Assembly: GCF_000189635.1 (NCBI RefSeq)
Contig: NW_002476381.1
Location: forward strand, 467,496-531,495
DNA from: Tetrahymena thermophila SB210
Taxonomy: Eukaryota > Ciliophora > Oligohymenophorea > Hymenostomatida > Tetrahymenidae
DNA: 64,000 nucleotides
Reading direction: 5' to 3'
In this document: positions 12,675 to 25,195 of the stretch, one piece after another
Layout of the letters: each line of letters starts with the position of its first letter
Numbering within the stretch: position 1 is the first letter of the stretch
Notes under the pieces: generated by a model
What the model saw: the letters and a program-made list of their open reading frames with translations, nothing else
Told to the model about the DNA's origin: nothing
The model's database searches: none
Made by a program: the position numbers and the translations under genes

Positions 12675-13528
12675 GTTTACTTCTTAAATATGCTTGAATG
12701 TATTAACTTATATATAATGATTTCCTATAAAAATTAAACCTTTCGCGTAATTATATCTTTAATTTAATAAAAATATTATTTTTTATAAATTAATTTACTA
12801 TCTTTCTTTAAATTTTGCGCGCTTTTTGAATCACCATTCAATGTATTGATTTTCCGGCAAATAAATAAAAAAGAATATCCAAACAAACAAACAATCAAAC
12901 GAATAGTAGATATTATGACAAAAAATATTTCTCAATTTGATTTTAATAATAAAAATAAATCCTTTTAAAATTAATTTATCATTGTAGAATTTACTTTAGA
13001 AAGAGTTATATTAATTAATTAATTATATTTAATAATAAAAAAATGAATGGAAAAGAAAAAGAAAAATTAATTTAAGAATAATCTGAATATTTTATTGATA
13101 TAAAAAAATATCATTTTTCCTCATCAATCAATAATGAATAAATTTAATCTTATTTATCACAGTAAAACTAAAAAATATTAAAAATTTTAATTAAAAAAAT
13201 AATTAAAATTTGTTTTATTTAGAATTGAAGTAAGAAGATTTAAATTGTATAATTGTTAATTTGTTAGGAAATATAAATTTAAATATCTTTTTTAATTATA
13301 ATTTAATAATAGAAAAAATATCATTTCTTAGAGTTTTATTCATCAGAGAAAATCAGAAATAAGAAATTAATTTTTAAAATTTTGTAAATTGATAAATAAA
13401 TAGAAATTTAGTTATTTATTTTGTTTATATCTTTATAACTCCTAAATAATTTCAAAAATTATACACTTTAAAAGTTTTAAAAAAAATACAAATTAAAGTT
13501 TGAATCTTATAAATAGATAGCTAGCTCT
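12675..13528. other. Divergent intergenic region (CTF18 / kelch gene)
   Basis: Holds the 5' ends of two genes transcribed away from each other, so both promoters lie in this 850 bp. AT-rich; a slightly GC-richer patch (attttgcgcgctttttgaatc) lies near 12814-12835. No named regulatory motif recognised. Confidence 0.55.
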
Positions 13529-15067
13529 ATGGAATATATTAAGTTTAAGAAAGGAAGTCCATATCCTGAAAAAAGAGGAGGATCAACTTTACACTGCGTT
13601 GCCAAAAATAAATTTATTTTAATAGGTAATGCATATATAATTAGCTAATTATATAGATTGTATCAAATAAGTGGTAACATTGATAATATAAATAATTAAA
13701 TTAGGTGGAGGAAATAGATCTAAAGAATTTGGAGACATTTGGGAATTAAGCATTTTAGACAATAATGAGTGTGAATGGAAATAGATTAATATTCCTTTGA
13801 GTGCTTTCACTCCTAGGACAGGACACACATCTTCATAAGTTGATGAAAGCACCATTTACATTTATGGAGGATAGAATTTTACAGAAAACAAACATTATAA
13901 TGATTTTTTAAAGTTAGATCTAGGTAATTTAAATCAAATTTTAAATGAAGCAAATAACATTTTAATTTTCCAACAGATACAAATAGCTTACAAAGGCTTA
14001 ATAAAAGTAGTGGAGCACTTAATTTGAACGAACCAACAGAAAGAAATTCCTCAACTTTAGTTTATAATAACATCGATAAATAGTTGCTTTTGTTCGGCGG
14101 AGCTGATCCTCAAGAACCTCTTAGAGACCTTTATGTCTATGATATTTGTAAGAAAAAGCAATAATTTATATGGATTAAGGATTTATTTATGTTCTAAAAA
14201 GTATTAGGAAAATGGACTAAGGTAGAAACTAAAAATGGTGATGAAATTAAAGGATTGGAAATGCACACAGCTCATTTTTACAGTGCAGCTTCCGATTTAA
14301 AAAAGAAAAAGAAGAAGAAAGGAAAGAGCAAAAAGGGATCTAATATAGTAAACCTAGATATTGGTGACTTTACTAAAGAAGTAGATAGTTAAGGATAAGC
14401 TATTCCTCATGAAGCAATTATGAACATACCAAAGGTGAATATAGAGTTTGATGAAAAGAATGCAATAGTTGAAGATGATAATAATGATGAAATTGAGGAA
14501 TTTCCTCATGGGGATGAATAAAGTATTTAAAAATAAATATTATTTAATAACTTAAATGATTGTAAAAATAAAAAAGTTATAGGTAAAGAAGAATAAGAGG
14601 AAGAATAAAAGAATGAAGATAATAAATAAGGAGAATAATAAAAGTAAAAATACATGATTGTAATTGGTGGAAGATATCTCGATCAAGTAAAAAGTGAAAT
14701 ATATTCCTTGAATCTTTCAAATTATGAATGGAAAAGGATAAAAGATTTGCCATTTGAAATATGTGCTCACACATCAACTGTGGTAGAAGATTCAATTTAT
14801 ATCTTTGGTGGAACTTCGGGCTAAGAGTTCTATGATAAACTTTACATTTTCTAACTCACTAATTAGAAACTCTATGAATTTGAAATCACTCCATAAGAAA
14901 AAAAGCAATGCATGTTAACTCCAAGAATGGCATCAGCAATGAGTTATGACCAAGAATCAAAAAAATTGTATATTTTCGGAGGAGCTTCAATTGAGGATGA
15001 AACTACAGCTTTAATATCAATCAATACCAATAAAATTAATACTTCAAACAGAACAAAAAAAATTTGA
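13529..15067 (+). CDS. Kelch-repeat protein
   Basis: Predicted kelch beta-propeller protein. Kelch motifs (hydrophobic run then GG, followed later by W or Y) recur: FILIGGGN at the first splice junction, TIYIYGGQN, QLLLFGGADP, YMIVIGGRYL, SIYIFGGTSG and KLYIFGGAS, i.e. six blades. PRTGHTSS and PRMASAMSYD are the typical PR.GH-like strand openings. Exons 13529-13625, 13705-13923, 13977-14147, 14202-15067 total 1353 nt (450 aa) with consistent phases. Between blades three and four lies a charged insertion of about 120 residues (KKKKKKKGKSKKGSN, then acidic, then QEEEQKNEDN), probably disordered. Architecture resembles kelch-domain-containing proteins such as KLHDC4 or Rab9-effector types, but no specific orthologue can be assigned. 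Cytosolic or nuclear by absence of a signal peptide. Confidence 0.85.
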
Positions 15068-16855
15068 AGTATTTTATTTGCATAAAATTTATTTTTTTAC
15101 ATATAAAGTTTTATTACTTTAAAATTAATTTTCAATTCATCAATTGAATTTTATTTCGATTAACTAGATACTCATTTTTTTATTTAATTATCATTTATTC
15201 ATTAATCTAATATTATTATTTATTTAAAATCAATTTTCAGATACAATTAATAAATTCTAGCAAGACTTTAATTCTATTTGCTTATTTATTTTATTATATA
15301 AACAATCTTAATCACTTACTTTTTACCTAATCTTAAATCTATTTTTTTTAATTAATTACTTTTCTTATTATAAAAAAACAAATAAAATGAATAATTAAAT
15401 TTGATTTGATTTTATTTAAATGGTAAAAGGTATCTAATATGTATGAATAATAATTTTTTAATAAACAAGTGATAAAATTATTTAAAAATTGATAAAATAT
15501 AAATCATCTAATTATATTCATAATATTATTTTTATGTAAATTTTAAGTATCAAATATAATTAATATATTTTTTTAAAATAGAAACTATTTCAGAATGTTA
15601 ATTTTAAAAATTGATCTAATTATTAACAACAAAATAAAGCTTTTTTAACAAGTTATTGAAATATCTAAGATGAATGAATATATTTATAATTTTTTATAAT
15701 ATTTTTACAATTATTATTTTTTTTAAAAATAGATATTAAATGTCTATTTCAAAAATTCGATTGAAGTTTGTTAAAATTATAAAAATTTATTTGATATAGT
15801 TATAGAAGTATTAATTAATAGTAATCATGAACAATCTTAGTACTCAATAATTTTTTATTATATTTTTATAGTTAATAGTTTTTTTTTCAAAGGTGTTTGC
15901 TTATTAATTTAGATGCCTACTTTAGTAATGAAATATTGCTTAAATTGTAATAAAATATCTGATGATGATTAAAAAAATAAAATCTTAGATACAGTTATTA
16001 AAACAAACATTGAGATGGTATAAAAATATTGAGTTTTATTTTGATTTTTATATTTACATCAAATTATTTAAATATATCTCAAAATACCTTTCAATTCTCA
16101 TTAAAAATCTTTACAATTCAATTAATTTTTACAATATTTTTAGAATTAATAGAATATTTTCTAAAAATGGATATTAATTTAGATATATATTTCAGTAATA
16201 TTTCTATTTATTAATATTTTCTTCAAGTAGAATTATATAATTATTCATTAAATAAAATCACTATACTTGAAATTAATTCAAATAAGAAAATTTATTTATT
16301 GTATTTAAAGTAAGTAAGTAAACGATTGAATTTATAGTTTTATATTTTATTACCTAAAAAACAGTTGGAATAATAAAAATTTTAATAGATAATTCAATCT
16401 AGAAACCTTTATTTTTGCAAAAATAATTTTAGATAATGATAAAGGAATTAAAATTTTAAAATCTTTAATAATAATCCTATAATATTAATATAGTTATAGT
16501 AACAAAAATAGTACTTGAAAATAGATTATTTAAAGTAATAGCATTCAAATTAGTTATAATAATTTGTGATTAGTAATTAACTATTCAGTGAAAAATCCAC
16601 TTAATCTAAAACTTTACCTCAATTAAGAGTTTAATTTGCTATACAAAATTAATCAAATTCAATCAATCAATCAGTCATTCAGCAAATTAATATCATCGAA
16701 TTTTTACTAGCTGATCCAAAGTACTTAAATCAGTAAAATCAATAAGTAAATTAAAAAATAAGAAAACACCAATTAATATATATTTAAATAAGAATATAGA
16801 TAGATATATTTATTTTTACATTCAAAATTGTCGTGAAATAAATAACTTTTGTTAA
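15068..16855. other. AT-rich spacer without recognised gene
   Basis: Very AT-rich. The sub-region 15550-15900 contains loosely repeated strings (ttttttaaaatagaaactatttc / ttttaaaaatagatattaaatgtctatttc) that look like decayed duplications. An open stretch on the + strand near 16029-16215 is short, composed of F/I/L/Y codons and judged not to be a gene. Confidence 0.5.
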
Positions 16856-19606
16856 ATGAATTACAATAGTAGTAAACCTCAAACTGCTTAGCAGGCTAAA
16901 AGGCAGGATTCAAACTATAATGCCAAGGATAGAGCTATAAACAAAAAAAACCCAAATATGAGTAAAGGGTAGATCATTGACAGATAGATCAGTAATTTTG
17001 AACAACACAAGGCTATAAAAATCCTATAAAAAGAAACTCATTTATCTAATCAAGAACAAAAAATATTTTTGGCAACATTTTTGCGGCGCCATGTAGAATA
17101 GTTTAGAGAAATAGAAGGAGATCCTATGGAATTTCTCCTAGCTCTCACTATCAATTTAAAATATGTTTTTGTACCTAAAGGGAAAGTCATATTTCATGAA
17201 GACGAGAACGCAGACAATTTATTCTTTATTCTTGATGGAGATGTTCAATTTTACACTAGAAAAACAGAATAAGATATACAAAGAGAAAGATTCTGGCTTC
17301 AAGCGGTGTAATCAAAATAATAGAATCCTTACTAACTTAGTAATGTGCAAAAACAGAGATTGCATAAAGATGAAGAAGTCTTAAAATATTATAAATGCGA
17401 TGAAGATGAAAATGTATTCAGATTTTCAAAAAAGAAAAATGTTTACTTTGTTGATGGGGTTTTATTGCTTAAAAAAACATATTAGAGGAATAAAGGGCAG
17501 TCTTTTGGTATCGACGAGAAAGATAATTCTCAAACAGCAGTAGCTTGGACTGATACTATTCTGGCTGTCACATCACAAAGTGACTACATTTAGAGTTATA
17601 CGAAATATAAAGAAAAAAATTCATTTACTTTTGACTGCTTGAAAAAGCTTATAGCTCCTTTAATTTCTTAGTACCCCACTAGAATAGATGATATAACGCT
17701 TAGATTAATATCTTCAAAAACAAAGGCTATAAATGTTCCTCTTCATTAAACAGTTTTCGAAGCAATATCTGAAGCAACACTTAAAGAAATACCTACTCTG
17801 AATCAAAAGAGTAGGAGTGAGTTAGGTTTAAATGAGTCTGTGTACATCTTGAAATAAGGTTACATTGAATACTACCTTAACTATCAAGACTCTGAGTAAA
17901 AAGGGCAGAAGATATGCTAACTTACTGATGGTGATGTATTTGGGCATGAGTGCTTATTCAAGCCTGAAAAATAAATATTTACAGTTATTTCAATTTCACC
18001 ATCGACTTAAATTTTCTAGTTAAAAAAAGAGTATCTCTGTGAAAATGAGACTCTTCTCGATATCCTCTAAGTTAAGGGTGAGCAGTTTTGGAAATAACTT
18101 CAATCTGCTTAGAATAAAAACTAAAAACCATAGAATAATTTAAGCTTCTAAGCAGCTAAAAGTGAGGTCAGCAGCATAAACAATTAGAAAGTAGAAAAAT
18201 AATTTAAAATTTAAAAACTAGAAATAAATAATTTATTGTCCAAGTAGAAATTAAAAAATGAGCAATTAGTTAATAATTATAATAATAATGGTAAATAACT
18301 ACAATAATAAAGTGAAAATAAAGCAAATAATAACTAGTAGACAAATCTTTCAACGGGATAGGTAGAAAAATCAAAAAGATAAAGGAGCTAGTCCAAAAAG
18401 TCTTAAACAAATATTCCTTCAATTATAGAACTTTAAAATAATTAGTAGAAGTCAAAACAAATACAGACTTTAAATGTGCCCAAAACTTCAAGCAGAAAAG
18501 GAAGTATAAGAATGCATCATTTTGCAAATTTCGAAGGGTCATTTGACCAACTAGATGAAGATGATCAGTTGAGCTAGTCAAATTCGAAACTTGAATAAGA
18601 TTTAATAAAATATAAACAAAAAAGTAAAACAATTTTATCTGCTGCTAGGTCATGCACTTAAATTCAAGTTGATTCAAACGATTAATTTTAATCTCCTACT
18701 TTACATGGTATTAATATGGATAAAAGTAGCTAGCCTTACTTGGCTATTCCTCATAGATAGTCATTAACCCACAGAAAATCTGAAAGCACCCACGTTTCGC
18801 CTGCTAAAAAGATCATTTTAGTCGTTGAGGAACTAAACTAATATGGTGAACCAAAAAAAGTAGATAGTAAAGCGTTTTCTTACTTGAAAGCTAATTAAAA
18901 ATAGGAAGAACTCAAATTTTCTCCAAATAAAGTGACAAGCATAGAGAATAATATCTTTAAAAGCCAAACATAAGCTAAATTAGTTCCTTGTCGGTAACCA
19001 GATATTTTCAGAATAAAGCATAATATGTTTGACTCATCTTCCTAATCTAATTCTGCCAACAACGGAATAGAGTCGCGAAACGAAAATGAGCATTCTCCTT
19101 TCAACCAACCATTGGTGTCTCCGTTCAATGCTTTCTCAAAAGACTCTGAATTCCTAAATAATTTATAAAAAAGTAGCTTGAAACAAATAAGATAACTTAA
19201 AGTTCCTACATTAAACATATAGTAATCCATATATTATTCTTGTGGTGTTATCAATAATATTTAAAGAGAAAATTAGCCTTATTAATAATAACAACAACAA
19301 TAGCCTCAACAACAATAACAACAGTAATATATGAACTAATATTAATAGATATTTACACCATAATCAAGCCGTTCGAGTGAAGAATAATCAAAGATGGAGA
19401 ACTCTTACAAACAATAAGTTTAAACTCCTAATAGACTACCTCTAAATAAATAAATTCCTGTGAACTCTCCTATAAAATTATTTGATTAGATAAAATCTCC
19501 AATTCAATAAAATTATTTAAATTTTAAAACTAAATATTTCAACCCACTTCATACACAAAGAGAAAGAGGTACTACTGCTACTGCTTAAAAACTTTAAGCA
19601 AACTGA
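16856..19606 (+). CDS. Protein with two degenerate cyclic-nucleotide-binding-like domains and Q-rich tail
   Basis: Intronless 917-codon frame (916 aa). Residues about 75-140 form a CNB-type beta-roll opening: FLRRHVEQFREIEGDPMEFL, then VFVPKGKVIFHEDENADNLFFILDGDVQFY, corresponding to the capping helix and the first strands of the cNMP fold. A second roll around residues 330-400 has SVYILKQGYIEYYL and LTDGDVFGHECLFKPEKQIFTV, the site of a phosphate-binding cassette. The cassette lacks the invariant Arg and the FGE motif is FGH, so classical cAMP/cGMP binding is doubtful. No kinase, channel or transmembrane part follows. From about residue 420 onward the protein is low-complexity (Q, S, K, N), ending with a poly-Q patch near 19275-19330. 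Possibly a scaffold or a ciliary cNMP-fold protein; function not assigned. Confidence 0.8.
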
Positions 19607-20471
19607 ATTTTACATTACCCCAATAAAACTATATATATATATATATATATTAATCAACTAACTAATAAACAACTAATTTATGAAAACTTGATACTTTATC
19701 TTGATTATTTCTAAAATTAATAATACAATTTTGTTTATTCGTTCATATTCTAAGTTTACATTAAAAATATTACTTTATTTTATTAAAATTTCTAATAGAT
19801 ACTGAATTAAATATTATTAATTAATTTCTTAAAATTATTGATAACAGGACAATAAAATTATATTTAAAATAATATTTATTTTTTTTAACTTTTAAAAAAT
19901 GAAATATAAAAATATAGCAATTAAAATTTTTTTTAAAATTAAATCTCCTTCATTTTCAACGAATTTTACCCACAAAAACAAAAATAAATGAGATATTATA
20001 TAAAAAACTTTAAGCAAATTAAAATTTATTTATATTTCTCCCTTATAAAATTTAGAATAAAGCAGCTAACTAATTAATCGAAAAGAACTTTTTATTTCAT
20101 CTTGATTATTTCAAAATTTAATACAATTTTGTTTTATTCAAAAAATATCTCTCAATTTTTAAGTTCTACCAATTGTTAATGTACCTAAATGTAATATTAT
20201 TTATTTTTTTAAATATTGCATTAAGGATAATAAAATAATTATATATATTAAAAAAAAAAGAGTTAATTTAAAAAATATAATTAATTATAAAATGATATGT
20301 AAACTTTTTGAAAAATAAAAAGTAAATTTTAGTAGCAACCTAGCTAGCTAGCTAACTAGCTGTTAGTTTAATAAATTATCTCGTCTTTAAAAAATAAGTA
20401 TCTATCTGTATCAATTTGTTTAATTTTTAAGTAAATTTTATATTTAAATTAAAAAAATAGCTTGATTAAAA
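19607..20471. other. Spacer with (TA)n and (TAGC)n runs
   Basis: Includes a TA dinucleotide run around 19628-19652 and tagctagctagctaactagctg near 20341-20361. Upstream of the CDK gene; no specific promoter element could be named. Confidence 0.6.
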
Positions 20472-21687
20472 ATGGAAAACTTAGAAAATTTGGAAACTAT
20501 TGAAGACAGGTACTAAAAGATCAAAAAAATAGGAGAAGGTACATACGGAAAAGTATTCTAAGCGAAAGATTTAAAAACTGATTAAATAGTAGCCTTAAAG
20601 AAAGTGAAGAATGACTATGAAGAAATTGGTGACGAAGGTATTCCTTCAACAGCTCTCAGAGAAATTTCTTGCTTAAAAGCACTGGATCATCCTAATGTGG
20701 TTAAGTAATAAATAAATAAATAACTATAAAATTAGCATTATTTGTAAAATGATTTTACTTAAACAGATTGGTTGACGTTGTTTACATTATGAAAAAGAAT
20801 AAGCTTTATCTTGTTTTTGAATACATAGACTACGATCTAAAAGCATATCAGAAAAAAATTGGAAAAATACCTGAGCAGACAGTAAAGGTTTGGTCATATT
20901 CTTTCTTTCAATAATACATTCATTCATCCATCCATCAATATATTCATTAATTGCTTTTTTGGAATTTTTATGATTTATTTTTTGATAAATGAATGATGCC
21001 TAAAATAATTTAATTTAATTTAGTCGTACATGCACCAGATCTTAAAAGGGATTGAGCATTGCCATTCTAGGAGAATATTTCATAGAGATTTGAAGCCTTA
21101 AAATATATTAGTTAATAACAAGGGTGATATTAAGATTGCAGATTTTGGCCTTGGCAAAATATTTGGAATCCCTCTTAACACTATCACTCATGAAGTAGAA
21201 ACTCTATGGTACAGAGCTCCTGAGATACTTTTAGGTGATAAACTTTATTCGCTCCCTGTTGATGTTTGGTCTATAGGGTGTATATTTGCTGAGTTGATTA
21301 TAGGTCATCCTCTTTTTCATGGAGATAGTGAAATTGATTAGATTTTCAAAATATTTTAGTTTTTTGGCACTCCAAAATCTTCAAAGTTAGAAGGCACTTA
21401 TAATTTAAAATATTGGTCAAATCTATTTCCACGCTTTAAATCCTAAAAAGATGAAATTTTAAAGCCAATAATTGAGACCGATCCTCAAGCAGCTGATTTG
21501 CTAGTAAAGTTAATAGACATTGAGCCTGCCAAGAGAATATCTGTGAGCCAGGCCTTAAAGCATCCTTATTTCGATAATATCTAATCACCATTGAACAGCT
21601 GTAAATTTAATTAAATTAAAATAATAATTTCTGATAAATTAGTTAATTTGTAAATTTTTAATTATTCTAGAGATATTTAATTTTTGA
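20472..21687 (+). CDS. Cyclin-dependent kinase with PSTALRE helix
   Basis: Ser/Thr kinase of the CDK1/2 type; acts with a cyclin in cell-cycle control. Exons 20472-20704, 20767-20887, 21024-21600 and 21671-21687 give 948 nt, 315 aa. Motifs in order: GEGTYGKVF (P-loop with the inhibitory Thr-Tyr pair), VALKKV (catalytic Lys), [13 protein letters not shown] (cyclin-binding C-helix, one change from PSTAIRE), LYLVFEY hinge, HRDLKPQNIL catalytic loop, [25 protein letters not shown] activation segment with the CAK target Thr, [13 protein letters not shown] and [12 protein letters not shown]. Length is that of a bare kinase domain. The small last exon rests on a canonical donor and TTCTAG acceptor; without that splice the protein would end differently at 21704. 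PSTALRE and ETLWYR (where CDK1/2 have V-TLWYR) suggest a divergent ciliate CDK rather than the main CDK1. Confidence 0.94.
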
Positions 21688-22390
21688 TCAAAAAGACTGA
21701 CTGACTGACTGACTCTGCTGATTATTTAGAAAATTGGAAAACACACTTTAAAAATAAAAAGTTTAAAGTAATGTCAACTCAAGTTAACATTCTTTAAAAA
21801 AGTTATTTGAAAAAGTGTTTTCATTTTATAAACTAATTATTTAAATATAAAATCAGTATTTATTCTATGAAAAAAGTTTTATTTATAAATCTTCTATGTA
21901 ATTTAAAATTATTTATTGATTTTTCATGATAAAAAATAAATTAAATATTACTGTTGATTCTAATTTTTAAGGTGCTGAAAATGACTTTTTGTAAAAAAAA
22001 TATGAACATCTTTTTTACATTTTTAATTTTTAAAATCAGCTTGAAAAAAAGTTTTAATCTAAGAGGATCTACATTGTATTTGCTTTTATTATTTTTGATT
22101 TAAGATGTGTTTTTAATTAAAATCAAAACAAAACAAATTAATAATTTAGTAAAAATTAATAAAAATATTCTAGAAAATAAAATATTTTTATAACTAAGAT
22201 TACATTTGCTAATATAGGAAATTTTTTTGATAAAATAAATTTAAATTCTAATTATTTTAATTTTTAGGTACTTTTTATGCTGTAAGAAGAAATAGGAAAA
22301 ATAAAGAAAGAAAAGATGTAAATAAGTTAACAAATAAATAAAATATTTTAGTTTTAGATTATAAAGAATTAATTAATTAATATTTTTTAA
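21688..22390. other. Convergent spacer
   Basis: AT-rich DNA between the 3' ends of the CDK and the EF-hand gene; contains (gact)n near 21697-21714 and a few purine-rich blocks. No gene seen. Confidence 0.6.
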
Positions 22391-23473
22391 TCAGAAATAT
22401 ATGGTGCAGTTTTTTTCAAAATCAGTTTCCCATAGATTTAACTATAAATCTTCATATTTAAGGAAACCTTCTTAATTTGTTTCAGTTTCACTAAACACAG
22501 CTACAGCTAATCTTTCAATTTCACTTTTGTTCATTAATTTTTCCCCTGTATGAGGATCTGTAAAAAGGAGAGTTATACCTTTAATTAAGTCATCTTTACT
22601 AAGCATACCATCTTCATCGAAGTCAAATATTCTGAATAGAACTATGTGAATAGTAAATAAATTGTTATTTATTTTTAACTGAATTGATAATAAATAAATA
22701 AATATATAAAGACTTACATCTCGATTTGTTTGAAGATGAGGCTTTGGCTGAAAATACATTTAAAATTTTACAAAATAGCTTGAAATCAATAAAAGAATAA
22801 TTTAGTTATTTGGATGAGTATTTGTTAGAAGTAATTCCTTCTTATGTATTATTATTAAGTGGAGTTATTTTATATAGTTTTTTTTTTGTTCCATTTACAG
22901 ACGCAAAATTTAAAAAGTTAGCCTTTGGCAAATCAGCAGCACTTTTTGATTATCTTCTAGAATAGTTTTTTTAATCTGCCTTTTCCTAGTTGCTAGCCTC
23001 TTAACCAGTATTATTATCAAGAGTAAGGTTTTTACCTTAAAGATACTTTGACTGCTCTTTTATTAATTCTAATCCATCAATCAGCCTTGATTTGAAAGGC
23101 GAATTTTAGAGTTCATCTAAGTTGAGAAATTAAGTTATTGACAATTTTTGCTGAAAATTTTCATTTTTAATAGTAAAAATAGTAAAAATATAAAGTTTTA
23201 AGTGAAATCAAAATTAAATAAAATACATTTTCCTTTTAATCCAGCTGATAAAACCTGAAATAGAGGTTTAAAATTTCCTTTTCTGTGACTTTTTTTAGTA
23301 AATTTGATTATTAAAATTTATTATGTAGAAATAAGGAAAAAAATAGATAGATATTTTTGAATCTTACAATCTGTATCCTTCTAAATTATATTCAGGTCCG
23401 AAGGCGTTACATTTTAGTTCGATAAATAAACAACTTCATCTAAATAACTTCCTTTGCTTAATAATCCTCCCAT
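22391..23473 (-). CDS. CIB/calcineurin-B-like EF-hand protein with internal insertion
   Basis: Predicted calcium sensor. Exons 23473-23368, 23282-23227, 23150-22718, 22641-22391 give 846 nt, 281 aa, phases consistent. The N-terminus starts MGGLLSKG, a potential N-myristoylation site as in CIB1 and calcineurin B. The next helices (KEILNLYFRFYQLDQKENQK, then LSITQFLNLDELQNSPFKSR) match EF-hand 1 of calcineurin B/CIB, with a non-canonical loop. A Lys/Ser/Asn-rich insertion of about 110 residues follows. Then FKLFCKILNVFSAKAS leads to RFLFRIFDFDEDGMLSKDDL, a canonical calcium loop (D-D-D-G-L-D pattern), and a last degenerate EF-hand around ETNQEGFLKYED. So only one loop looks able to bind calcium well. 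Close CIB members are about 190 aa; the excess is the insertion. Partner unknown. Confidence 0.88.
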
Positions 23474-24459
23474 TTATACGTAGTTGCTAAAATGTTTGAT
23501 TTTCTTAATTTTTGATATTGCTTGCTTAATAAATTAATTGATTAATAAATAGATATTCTTATGAGCAAAAAGCTGGCTGGCTGGCTCACAACCAAACTTT
23601 TTGATTAAGTTAAACTTTTCTATTACTATTTATTAATCTTTTTTTTAAACAGTAAAAAAGCAAAAAAATATATTAAAATCACTTTTTACCACAATTTTTC
23701 TCTAATATGATTTAACAATATTCCTAAAAATCATTATTAGAGTAGAAATTTATTATATTATGATCAAAATATATTTTTAATTTATTGAATCTTGGTTATT
23801 ATTTTTACTCACTACCAACTAAGTTTCAATATTTCTAATAGCCTTCTTTGATTACAAATGTGAAAAATAAATAGTTAACTTTAAACTCTTTCTTCTTTAT
23901 GGTTAGATCAATAGATTTATATCAACAATATGAGAATAAAATAATTAAAATAAACTATTAATAAGTTTTTAATTCAATTAATCTTATTGAAATTAAACAT
24001 TTTAAAAATATCATTATAATCTATATGGATAATGTATTTATTTATTCTTAATGAATATTAATCTTTTAATTTGTCTAAACAAAATAAAAACACCTAAAAA
24101 TTTCAAGAAGAAATTTTATTTATTTATTATTAATATAATCATTTTTATAATATAGATAGATAGACATTCCAATCATAATTTATTCATTCATAATTGTGTG
24201 TTTAACAGTTACCATTGTGCAAAAAAGAAATCTTAAGATGGTAGAAATATGTTTTTTTATATTGAAATAAATTAAATAAAAAACATAATTAATTCTATAA
24301 AACTATTCGAATTTTTAAAAACTGTTAAATGATAAAAATATTTTAAAAGTTTTGTTGATTAATAAAATAGTTTTTATGATTTACAGTGGAATTTACAAAA
24401 TAAATAAATAGATAGATAGATAGATAGATAAATAAATAAGATATCATTTAAAATTTTTT
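23474..24459. other. AT-rich spacer
   Basis: Includes the 5' flank of the EF-hand gene, a ggctggctggctcac string near 23573-23588 and a (gata)n/(aaat)n run at 24404-24440. No gene recognised. Confidence 0.6.
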
Positions 24460-25195
24460 TCAGTTCATTTCATATAATAGCAAAGGTGATTTAATATTGA
24501 CATCAAAGACATAGTATAAATTAAATGATTTTGCATCTTACTTTTTGATCTCTCCTTATGTTTTATATGCTTCACCTAATGTGTCAGTAAAATTGATCCT
24601 TTTATTTTATTTATTTAATTAGTAATTAAGTAGCATTATTTTTGATTATGTTTTAAGTTATATTTGTTTGTTATTCTAACTAAAAATATTCAATAAATTA
24701 GTATAAAATATGATATTCCATTATAAATAAATAAATGACTTCTTACTCTTCTTTTTTTTCCAGGTCTTTGTACAACTTAACATTACAAATCCTTTTGAAT
24801 AATTTAAATTAGTTAATCTTTTGGTCTGAGCTCATTTATTTCAATTAAAATTTACTTTCCATGCCTGTTTTCAATTTTGCTCAATACACAAAAAATTGGA
24901 TCTTTTGCCTTCATATCTAACTCAAAATCAGCAAAGTGCCAATTATTTTCTATCAACTTAGTATTTTAGCAAATTTATGTTATCAAGCGAATTAAAATTA
25001 ACTTACAATAAACTTAATATGCATCCATCCTTAGTTTTCTGGAGGTATTTCAACTTTTGGCTAATGTATATTTTATCAAAAACATATTGTAAATGCAATT
25101 CTTAATTAAGCAATTACATATAAATAATTTGTATATTGCTGTTCTTTTTGCACCTCTTTTTTATCTTTTGGTTCACTCTTCTCTTTTTTGCCCAT
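24460..25195 (-). CDS. Small conserved-looking protein, possible ubiquitin-like fold
   Basis: Four exons (25195-25118, 25060-25007, 24956-24856, 24598-24460) give 372 nt, 123 aa. The first 20 residues are highly charged (MGKKEKSEPKDKKEVQKEQ). The rest alternates strands and one helix: GWMHIKFILIENNWHFADFE, DPIFCVLSKIENRHGKINF, and a C-terminal FNLYYVFDVNIKSPLLLYE. The order strand-strand-helix (with a xxIxxRHGKI end)-strand-(L)YYxFD recalls beta-grasp proteins, but the family is not recognised with confidence. Third-intron choice (donor GTAAAT at 24855, acceptor AAAAG at 24599) was taken because it alone joins frames without a stop and gives a sensible protein; the intron is about 255 nt. No signal peptide. 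Divergently placed with respect to nothing obvious; the EF-hand gene lies downstream on the same strand. Confidence 0.65.

Noticed and set aside
16029..16214. 61-codon plus-strand frame of F, I, L and Y residues
   Set aside because: Composition is what random AT-rich DNA gives; no start context and no continuation under code 6 that looks like a protein.
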